Positions 12,486 to 19,028 of a DNA stretch of 19,610 nucleotides are shown here, piece by piece (the first letter of the stretch is position 1; the number at the start of each line of letters is the position of its first letter). Source of the DNA: Oscillospiraceae bacterium (GTDB taxonomy: Bacteria; Bacillota; Clostridia; Oscillospirales; UBA929); contig WRCJ01000021.1 of the NCBI GenBank assembly GCA_009784085.1, positions 1-19,610 of the forward strand. Reading direction: 5' to 3'. The position numbers and the translations under genes were made by a program. A model generated the notes under the pieces. That model was not told the origin of the DNA. It did not search any database and worked only from the letters and a program-made list of their open reading frames with translations.

Positions 12486-15105
12486 GATAGGGCCAAAGCG
12501 GGCCGGTTGGGCGCTAGCGGGCGGGTATATCCTTTGTTTTGCGCTTCCGCTACTCCTGATGCTGGTCGTGTATATCCGGCTGGGCGTGCATCCCTTTGGC
12601 GAGTTGTCTGTGATGACGACGGACATGGGTTCCCAATACGCCGATTTCTACCAAGGCCTGCGCGACATGTTGGCGGGGGAGACCAGCCCCTTTTTTTCCT
12701 GGCACATGGCTTTGGGGAGCAACTATTGGGGACTCTTCACCTACTACCTCTCCAGCCCGCTATCGCTCATTGTCCTCTTGACGGGCGACATCCTCTCCGG
12801 CATCTTGGTCATGACACTGGTCAAGATAGGCTTGTGCGGGCTGAGTTTTGGGATCTTCCTGCGCCGTGCGCTCCATCTGCCCGCCGCCCTCCTGCCCCTG
12901 TTGGCGACGGCTTACGCGCTGATGTCATACGTCGTGTTGTACGCCATGATGCCCATGTGGCTGGATTCCGTCGCCCTGTTGCCACTCATGGCGTTGGGCG
13001 TCCATAGCCTGCTGGGTTCCGGCCGACGGTTGCCCCTCATCGGATGGATGGCCGCGTCGATATTCTGCAATTACTATACAGGATACATGGCGATCCTGTT
13101 TACCTGCCTCTATTTCCTCTATCGCCTGCTCTTGGCGGATGGCCTTACCCGACGCATGTTCTTGCGAAAAACCGGACAATTCACGCAGTGCCTGCTCTCG
13201 GCGGGCGGGCTGGGGGCGGTGGTGTTGCTCCCGGCCTTTTTGTCCTTGCGCGAAGGGCGGCTCACCGTAATGAACCTCAACTTTCAGGGGCTCTCGCCCG
13301 TCACTTTTGGCGGGAAACTGCTAGGCGGCGTATACGACGGCATCCGCTATGACGCGACCCCCTCGATATACTGCGGCGCGGCAATCCTGTTGCTGTGCGT
13401 GGGTTTCTTCTTTTTGAGAAACGCCAGCCTGCGGGAAAAACTGATCCATGCGGGCATGGCGCTGTTGTTGGTGATGTGTTTCTGCCTCCCCGCCGGCAAC
13501 GGGGTGTTCCATATGTTGCAATCGCCCGCTTGGTTCTTGTACCGGTATGCCTTTATCTTCCCATTCTTCTTAGTCTCCCTGGCAGGGGCGTCCTTCTCAA
13601 AAATGAAAAGCCCGCCGCTTTGGGGAATACTCGCGACGGCGGCGATATATACGATCATCGCGCTTCTCCAACCGGCGCAAGATCCCACCAACCTGCTGGC
13701 GACGGTTTCCTTCCTCACCTGCGCGGGCGGCGCCCTTACCTGGTATATCGGAAAAGCCGGGACCCGCATGGCGATCCCCGCCGTCATCCTGCTGACAGCT
13801 GTCGTTGCCGCCGATATGTTCGTCAACGCCGACGCGCTCATCACGTCGTTGCACCGGGATAGCGCCTTTTTGCCCTATGCCGGATGGGAGGACATGTATG
13901 GGCGCGTCCGGCCGGTGGTCGAGGGGTTGCGTGGCGCGGACGATGGGTTTTACCGTGTGGAAAAGGATTTCCAGCGCACCTACAACGACGCCATCTCCTT
14001 GGGGTACAAAGGGATCGCCCATTACAGCTCGGCCTATAAGGACAGTACCAACCGCTTCTTGCGCGAACTGGGGATGCAACAGGGATGGTTCTGGTGCTCG
14101 CACAAGGGATCGACGTTGGCCATGGATACGCTATTGGGCGTAAAGTACATGCTGTCGCAGGACGGCGCCGTGTTCGGGTATGACGAGTGGTTTACGCAAA
14201 ACGGCGTCACGGTATGGCAAAACGGGCTCGCGTTGCCGCCGGCCTATATGGCGCCCCCATCGTTTTCTTTGTCGCCACCGCCCGAAGGCGACCCGTTTAC
14301 ACGTCAAAACAACCTGTTAGGAAGCCTTTGCCCAGACGTGGGGGACTGTTTTCTCCCGGTAGGTTATGAGAGGGTAGGGGAGGGCGCGGGCGCGGACGCG
14401 GACGCGGATGCGGAGGGCGTGGGTGCTGATGCGGACGCGGACGCGGGTATCACGTACTTTGTCCAAACGCCAGCCGACGGCCTGCTGTACCTCTATCTGG
14501 ACACGGCGACCCACTACGCCCGTGTGATGGTATCGGTGGAGGGCGCCGTAGCGGGCAACACGTACGAAGAACCCGGCGTCAACTACATGATGTGCTTAGG
14601 CGCGTTTCCGGCCGGGCAAACCGTCACGGTCGCGGTGTATGGATACGATGGCGACACTGGCGACGCAATCCAGGCGGATGGCTGGGTGTTTGCCATGCTC
14701 GACAGCGGGCGTTTGGAAACGGTCGCCGCGCGGATACGACAGGGCGGGCTTCGTGTGACCGAAACCCGCGCCAATGGACTGTCTGGGATTGTCGAAGCCC
14801 GGGAGGGAGGGGTGCTGTTTACCAGCATCCCCTACGACAGCGGCTGGTCGGCGACGGTCGGCGGCCAGCCGGTACAGACAGAAGCCTACGATGACGCCTT
14901 GCTGTGCGTCCGCCTGCCAGCCGGAACGCATGAGGTCGCCTTTTCCTATTGGCCGCCCGGCATGATGGCCGGCGGCGTAACCGCGCTGGCCACATTGATC
15001 GTGCTTGCCGGCTGGGCTACTTTGTCATTTTTGCGACTTCATCGGCAAAATCATCCTCGCGCTTCGCGATTCCTTCGCCCTTCTCGTAGCGGACAAAGCG
15101 GGTGA
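12439..15105 (+). CDS. yfhO: YfhO-family multi-pass membrane glycosyltransferase
   Basis: About 888 aa. YfhO proteins are thought to take a lipid-linked sugar made by a CsbB-like enzyme and transfer it to a cell-surface polymer such as lipoteichoic acid on the outer membrane face. N-terminal hydrophobic helices start near residue 20; the family segment VMTTDMGSQYADFYQGLRD, then SPFFSWHMALGSNYWG, follows the first helix. After about ten further helices comes a large extracytoplasmic part ending in LFTSIPYDSGWSATVGGQPV and LPAGTHEVAFSYWPPGM, then a last helix. ATG 12439 is preferred (9 nt after AGGGAGG); ATG 12430 abuts the binding site. An Ala/Asp repeat tract interrupts the extracytoplasmic domain. 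The last ~29 residues lie antisense to tsf and look like read-through rather than family sequence. Confidence 0.85.
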   Translation: MTKTMTKTVVVIGASKIGPKRAGWALAGGYILCFALPLLLMLVVYIRLGVHPFGELSVMTTDMGSQYADFYQGLRDMLAGETSPFFSWHMALGSNYWGLFTYYLSSPLSLIVLLTGDILSGILVMTLVKIGLCGLSFGIFLRRALHLPAALLPLLATAYALMSYVVLYAMMPMWLDSVALLPLMALGVHSLLGSGRRLPLIGWMAASIFCNYYTGYMAILFTCLYFLYRLLLADGLTRRMFLRKTGQFTQCLLSAGGLGAVVLLPAFLSLREGRLTVMNLNFQGLSPVTFGGKLLGGVYDGIRYDATPSIYCGAAILLLCVGFFFLRNASLREKLIHAGMALLLVMCFCLPAGNGVFHMLQSPAWFLYRYAFIFPFFLVSLAGASFSKMKSPPLWGILATAAIYTIIALLQPAQDPTNLLATVSFLTCAGGALTWYIGKAGTRMAIPAVILLTAVVAADMFVNADALITSLHRDSAFLPYAGWEDMYGRVRPVVEGLRGADDGFYRVEKDFQRTYNDAISLGYKGIAHYSSAYKDSTNRFLRELGMQQGWFWCSHKGSTLAMDTLLGVKYMLSQDGAVFGYDEWFTQNGVTVWQNGLALPPAYMAPPSFSLSPPPEGDPFTRQNNLLGSLCPDVGDCFLPVGYERVGEGAGADADADAEGVGADADADAGITYFVQTPADGLLYLYLDTATHYARVMVSVEGAVAGNTYEEPGVNYMMCLGAFPAGQTVTVAVYGYDGDTGDAIQADGWVFAMLDSGRLETVAARIRQGGLRVTETRANGLSGIVEAREGGVLFTSIPYDSGWSATVGGQPVQTEAYDDALLCVRLPAGTHEVAFSYWPPGMMAGGVTALATLIVLAGWATLSFLRLHRQNHPRASRFLRPSRSGQSG
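14384..14447 (+). repeat. GCGGAC-type hexamer repeats in yfhO
   Basis: Hexamers of the form GCGGAC/GCGGAT recur in two blocks separated by a short unlike segment, encoding two Ala-Asp runs (ADADADA) around EGVG at residues about 650-672. The tract lies in the predicted extracytoplasmic domain and is likely a flexible surface loop. Confidence 0.8.
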
Positions 15106-15934
15106 CCTCGATTTCGCCGCCAATGTCTTTGGCCACGGTATCTACATATTGGGCCACAGAGAGCTTGTTGTCCTTGACGAAGACTTGGGACAGCAAGCAT
15201 TTTTCGGCAAAGAACTTGTTGATGCGGCCGGCCACGATTTTCTCGGCCACGGCTTGCGGTTTGCCCTCGGCCATCGCCTGGGACATGAGGATGGCGCGCT
15301 CGCCCTCCAGCGACTTGGCGTCGACCTCGTCGGAACGCAACCACTCGGGCCGCATCGCAGCCGCTTGCATGGCCAGGTCACGGCCCAGCCGCAAGACGCG
15401 CGGGTCATCCCCCAGGCCGTCGGGAGCCTTCAGGTTGACCAGGACGCCGATCTTGCCGCCCATATGCACGTAGGCGACGTTCACCGAGTCCGTGAATCGC
15501 TCGAACCGCCGGATCTGTAAGTTTTCCCCGATTTTCAGGACCCTTTCCCGCAACGTCTCCTCAACCGACAGGGTCCCGCCGTCGAAGGGGGCGGCGGCCA
15601 GCTCGGACAGGCCGGCCGGGCGGGCCTGTAAAACGGTGGCGGCCACGCCTTGGAGAAAAGCCTGGAAATCCTCGCTTTTCGCGGCAAAGTCGGTTTCGCA
15701 GTTGATCTCGATAATGGCGCCGCAACCACCTTGGGGATCGACTGTGGCGAAGACAGCGCCCTCGGCGGCAATGCGGCCGGCCTTTTTGGCGGCGGCGGCC
15801 ATGCCCTTCTCGCGCAGATAGGCAATGGCGCCGTCGATATCGCCACCGGTCTCGGTGAGGGCCTTTTTACAGTCCATCATACCGACACCGGTCAATTCAC
15901 GGAGGTTTTGTACGTCTTTCGCAGTAAAAGCCAT
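15017..15934 (-). CDS. tsf: Translation elongation factor Ts
   Basis: The guanine-nucleotide exchange factor that recycles EF-Tu-GDP during protein synthesis. The 305-aa protein begins MAFTAKDVQNLRELTGVGMMDCKKAL, includes the EF-Tu-contacting NCETDFAAKSEDF and ends with the family's usual VTRFVRYEKGEGI segment. ATG 15934 is supported by AAAGGAG 8 nt upstream; an in-frame extension to 15958 adds only 8 residues and lacks similarity. It lies 39 nt downstream of rpsB and is almost certainly co-transcribed from the promoter near 17019-16991. Its 3' end overlaps yfhO by 89 bp on the opposite strand, with no terminator visible. Confidence 0.97.
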   Translation of the reverse strand: MAFTAKDVQNLRELTGVGMMDCKKALTETGGDIDGAIAYLREKGMAAAAKKAGRIAAEGAVFATVDPQGGCGAIIEINCETDFAAKSEDFQAFLQGVAATVLQARPAGLSELAAAPFDGGTLSVEETLRERVLKIGENLQIRRFERFTDSVNVAYVHMGGKIGVLVNLKAPDGLGDDPRVLRLGRDLAMQAAAMRPEWLRSDEVDAKSLEGERAILMSQAMAEGKPQAVAEKIVAGRINKFFAEKCLLSQVFVKDNKLSVAQYVDTVAKDIGGEIEVTRFVRYEKGEGIAKREDDFADEVAKMTK

Positions 15935-15973
15935 AGATGTGGCTCCTTTCTTATTCAATAAATTAAGATGCCC

Positions 15974-16792
15974 TTATGATACAGATGGCGCGCCGCCCTC
16001 AGGCGCTGGGCTGGCCGCCCCTTGGCGCCCCGCCGGACTGGTGGTTGCCTCAACGGGCGCGGCGGCCGCCGCCACCGACGCCGCGGGGGACGGTTCCGGT
16101 TCGGACTGCTCCCCTTGGCGGCCCTCCTGGACAGCGTTGGCCATGGTTTGCGAAATCAGCCGGATGGCGCGGATGGCGTCGTCGTTGCCGGGGATGGGGT
16201 AGTCGATCTCATCCGGGTCGCAGTTGGTGTCGACGATCGCCACGATGGGGATGCCCAGCTTGCGGGCTTCGGCAATGGCGTTACGCTCCTTGCGCGGGTC
16301 GATGATGAACAACGCGCCCGGCAGGCGGCGCATTTCCTTGACGCCGCCCAAGTATTTTTCCAGCTTGTCGATCTCGCCGCGCAACTTGATGACCTCTTTC
16401 TTGGGCAACATATCGAAAGTGTCGTCGTTCTGCATCTTTTTGATCTGGTTGAGACGGTCGATGCGCCGGCGCATGGTCTTGAAGTTCGTGAGCATGCCGC
16501 CCAGCCAGCGGGCGTTGACAAAAAACATGCCCGACCGCTCGGCCTCCTCGCGAATGGCCTCCTGGGCCTGCTTCTTTGTGCCGACGAACAGCAGGGTCTC
16601 GCCCTCGGCGGAGAGGTCGCGCACGAAGTGATAGGCCTCTTCCAGTTTCCTGACCGTCTTTTGCAGGTCGATGATGTAAATGCCGTTGCGCTCGGTGAAA
16701 ATGAACTGTGACATTTTGGGGTTCCAGCGCCGGGTCTGGTGTCCGAAATGGACGCCGGCTTCCAGCAACTGCTTCATGGTTACGACTGCCAT
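15974..16792 (-). CDS. rpsB: 30S ribosomal protein S2
   Basis: Small-subunit ribosomal protein that binds near the 16S rRNA central/3' domains. The 272-aa product starts MAVVTMKQLLEAGVHFGHQTRRWNPKM and contains the family segments RNGIYIIDLQKT, FVGTKKQAQEAI, NARWLGGMLTNF and IVDTNCDPDEIDYPIPGNDDA. ATG 16792 has AAAGGAGG about 8 nt upstream (16799-16806 on the plus strand). The conserved part ends near ANAVQEG; the last ~45 residues are an Ala/Pro/Ser/Glu-rich tail not needed for the fold. First gene of rpsB-tsf, behind a ~190-nt leader. Confidence 0.97.
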   Translation of the reverse strand: MAVVTMKQLLEAGVHFGHQTRRWNPKMSQFIFTERNGIYIIDLQKTVRKLEEAYHFVRDLSAEGETLLFVGTKKQAQEAIREEAERSGMFFVNARWLGGMLTNFKTMRRRIDRLNQIKKMQNDDTFDMLPKKEVIKLRGEIDKLEKYLGGVKEMRRLPGALFIIDPRKERNAIAEARKLGIPIVAIVDTNCDPDEIDYPIPGNDDAIRAIRLISQTMANAVQEGRQGEQSEPEPSPAASVAAAAAPVEATTSPAGRQGAASPAPEGGAPSVS

Positions 16793-16984
16793 GGTGTGCC
16801 TCCTTTTGTTTTTCGCCGCGCTCCCAAGGGCAAGGGGATGGGAATGGGACAAGGGCGTGCGGCATCCCTCCATCCGGCGTCCACCCAAAAACGCCACCCC
16901 TCACGATCGAAATAAGGGGCACTGGGCGCGTTGGTGGCCGGATGTGTGGATTGCGCAGTGAACCGAGGTTCATATAATTTGCGC
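16793..16984 (-). other. Leader of the rpsB-tsf transcript
   Basis: From the predicted transcription start near 16984 to the rpsB start there are about 190 untranslated nt. Small complementary arms are visible (CCCCT 16897-16901 with AGGGG 16915-16919; GCGT/ACGC around 16878-16895), and a 14-bp palindrome lies near the 5' end. S2 leaders are autoregulated in some bacteria, but I do not recognise a known leader fold here. Confidence 0.4.
16959..16972. promoter_or_regulatory. 14-bp palindrome downstream of the rpsB promoter
   Basis: TGAACC-GA-GGTTCA is a perfect palindrome with 6-bp arms, centred about 18 nt downstream of the predicted rpsB transcription start. The 2-nt spacer is too small for a full RNA hairpin, so a protein-binding operator is the more natural reading if it is functional. 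Confidence 0.4.
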
Positions 16985-16990
16985 CATAAA

Positions 16991-17019
16991 ATTATAGCAC
17001 GTAGCAAAGCAGATTGCAA
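16991..17019 (-). promoter_or_regulatory. Extended -10 promoter for rpsB-tsf
   Basis: On the minus strand TTGCAA (plus coordinates 17014-17019), a 17-nt spacer and TATAAT (16991-16996), with TGC immediately before the -10. This is a strong vegetative promoter, as expected for ribosomal genes. It is divergent from the ECF-type promoter that starts 21 bp away. Confidence 0.85.
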
Positions 17020-17039
17020 GGATTTTATTCAAATTCAAC

Positions 17040-17065
17040 TGTAACTTTTTTATCTTTATTACGAC
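17040..17065 (+). promoter_or_regulatory. ECF sigma-type promoter of the sigma/anti-sigma cassette
   Basis: TGTAAC (17040-17045), 16 nt, CGAC (17062-17065). This closely resembles the Bacillus SigX/SigW class of ECF promoters (TGAAAC or TGTAAC, 16-17 nt, CGAC or CGTA). It lies 26 nt upstream of the sigma factor start, so autoregulation is likely. The spacer is T-rich. Confidence 0.6.
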
Positions 17066-17091
17066 TAATAAGTGGATGGCATCCAAAAGAG

Positions 17092-17640
17092 GTGAGGAAA
17101 ATAGACGAGTATCGCGTAAAAGAGATTGCATATGTTCGGTATTTAGATGGAGATGCTAGTGCTTTAGATGAAATCGCGAAAGAGTATTTTCCCATCCTAA
17201 TAGCTTTTCTGCGCCGAATGGTTGGCAGTGTGGAGGACGCGGAGGATTTAGCGGCCGATACCTTGCTTGTACTTCTAACGCATAAAGAAAAGTATGCGTT
17301 TAGGAGTAGTTTGAAAACATTCTTAATGGCTATTGCAAAAAACAAAGCATATGACTATATGAGAAAAAAGCGGTTGGGATCCTTTGACGATTCATTTTAT
17401 GAATCCCATTCGTCTTCCTCACCTGAAAAGACTATTTTGGATCAAGAATATTATCATGAGATTTGGAAATCCATACATTCACTAAAGCGCGACCAACAAA
17501 TGGCACTCTATTTGATCGCTGTGGAAGGTATGACGTATGAAGCCGTTGCCGGGGTCATGAAAAAAAGTCAAAGCAATGTTAAAGTATTGGTTCACAGGGC
17601 GCGAGAAAAATTAAAAAAAGAAAGAACGGAATTGTTATGA
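17092..17640 (+). CDS. ECF-type RNA polymerase sigma-70 factor
   Basis: A short (about 182 aa) sigma factor with only the two ECF domains: sigma-2 (DEIAKEYFPILIAFLRRMVG, EDAEDLAADTLLVLL, then FLMAIAKNKAYDYMRKKR) and sigma-4 (LKRDQQMALYLIAVEGMTYEAVAGVMKKSQSNVKVLVHRAREKLKKE, a helix-turn-helix). It should direct RNA polymerase to ECF-type promoters on an envelope signal. The start is uncertain: GTG 17092 lies just after the AAAGAGG stretch and after the predicted promoter; the frame extends to a TTG at 17014, but that would lie upstream of the promoter. It is AT-rich, unlike its GC-rich neighbours. Its stop overlaps the next gene's start as ATGA, implying translational coupling with a partner. 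Confidence 0.88.
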   Translation: MRKIDEYRVKEIAYVRYLDGDASALDEIAKEYFPILIAFLRRMVGSVEDAEDLAADTLLVLLTHKEKYAFRSSLKTFLMAIAKNKAYDYMRKKRLGSFDDSFYESHSSSSPEKTILDQEYYHEIWKSIHSLKRDQQMALYLIAVEGMTYEAVAGVMKKSQSNVKVLVHRAREKLKKERTELL

Positions 17641-18986
17641 GAACGCAAACTGAACTACTTGAACTGCTATATAGAAAATATAGTGAGTATTTGACGGAAC
17701 AAGAACAAAAAAAGCATACGCGAATTATGATGACACGAGTTGCTGTATCTGTTACGTCAATTGCTGTTATTCTCGCCGCGATCATGGTGGCTAATCGCTC
17801 TTTCACTCCAGCCCCACCCGCGCCAACCGACACACCCTCAACTGTCACACCCAATAATCCACAACGCAAAGTGATATATGCGCTTGACGCGAGAGACAAA
17901 GAAAGCGGCGAACAAATTTTAGCTCCCGGTCATTTATGGATAGGAAATCAGTTAAATAAAGCATTAGAAAGCGCGGAAAATGAAGATTCCCTTTTCTATG
18001 TCGGGATAAAACTTTTCTTTGAAGTTCCTTCTCGATACAATCATTATGATGCTGTGGTACGTCTACGACAACATAATGAGGATAACTTCATATTCAACGG
18101 TAAAACCCTGAAGGCAATCGAAAACGTAGCAAGGGAAATAAAAAGGCAGTATGGCGATGCTATGTATGGCCAACCATTAAATGTTACATGGACTGAATAT
18201 GTAGGTATCATGCGTGAAGCGGCAGAAGCGAGAAAGGCATATGAAAATGAAACCCAAAAGATTTTAGAAACAGGGATACAACCGCTCCTCGCTGAATTTA
18301 GAGATGAAGAAATTGCACGCCTGACATCCCTTGGATTTGAATTTATTCATCATGAAGGTAATCTTTATGCTCTGGCAACCAAAGAAGCGATTTTATCCCT
18401 TATCCCCACAGAAGACATTGGATACAGCGTATGGTTGGAAATTCCTGATCTTACGGATAAATACGGTGCGAAGGTTTCACAAGAACTCGCCTATCAGTTG
18501 TCAATAAACGAAAGTGAAACATTGAATGTTAAATTGTACACCGTATGGTCGAACATTCTAAGCGGAGAGGTTATTTCAGACAATGCTGTATTGAAAAAAG
18601 CGTTATCTTCCTACACGATACCCGAAGCCCCCGGTTATTATCCCGATTATATCCAATATGATTCCTATGAAAAATATCAAGAAGCTGTTGCTGAGCATAT
18701 GTTGGCAGAAGAGGATTATAAAGAAATATTAGAAAAGTTGCATAGAGAATTAAATGGCTCGTTGTTACCGCAAATCAACATGGTTATGGACGAATTCATT
18801 ATACGGTACGACGTTACCCCGGAAGCAGTCTGGATAAAATATGATATTCAGGATGGGCGGATTATCACAGAAGCAAGCATTGGGTTGCAATTAACAAGTG
18901 AAGCAATTTTAGCACTATTGAAAAGTAGCGATGTTCAGTTTGCCGACGGGGTATATACAATTTACGATATGCCCGCAGAAGAATAG
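17637..18986 (+). CDS. Single-pass membrane protein with duplicated ectodomain, candidate anti-sigma factor
   Basis: I do not recognise a named family. The 449-aa protein has a short cytoplasmic N-terminus (1-30), one membrane helix (about 31-52), a Pro/Thr-rich linker (55-75) and a large extracytoplasmic region. That region appears to hold two related modules (about 98-266 and 273-447), best seen by comparing LATKEAILSLIPTEDIGYS (246-264) with QLTSEAILALLKSSDVQFA (418-436), and the preceding Glu/Lys-rich helices. It overlaps the ECF sigma gene by 4 bp (ATGA), the usual place for a membrane anti-sigma or sensor. No zinc-binding HxxxCxxC anti-sigma motif is present; the 30-residue tail would have to hold the sigma factor. 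It shares the AT-rich composition of the sigma gene. The anti-sigma role is inference from context and topology. Confidence 0.75.
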   Translation: MRTQTELLELLYRKYSEYLTEQEQKKHTRIMMTRVAVSVTSIAVILAAIMVANRSFTPAPPAPTDTPSTVTPNNPQRKVIYALDARDKESGEQILAPGHLWIGNQLNKALESAENEDSLFYVGIKLFFEVPSRYNHYDAVVRLRQHNEDNFIFNGKTLKAIENVAREIKRQYGDAMYGQPLNVTWTEYVGIMREAAEARKAYENETQKILETGIQPLLAEFRDEEIARLTSLGFEFIHHEGNLYALATKEAILSLIPTEDIGYSVWLEIPDLTDKYGAKVSQELAYQLSINESETLNVKLYTVWSNILSGEVISDNAVLKKALSSYTIPEAPGYYPDYIQYDSYEKYQEAVAEHMLAEEDYKEILEKLHRELNGSLLPQINMVMDEFIIRYDVTPEAVWIKYDIQDGRIITEASIGLQLTSEAILALLKSSDVQFADGVYTIYDMPAEE

Positions 18987-19028
18987 GCCATAAGAATCAT
19001 GTCGTGAAAACGGCCAAGGTCGTCATTA

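Noticed and set aside
17014..17091. N-terminal extension of the ECF sigma factor from TTG 17014
   Set aside because: The TTG coincides with the -35 of the rpsB promoter and lies upstream of the ECF-type promoter; the extra 26 residues do not look like sigma-2 sequence.
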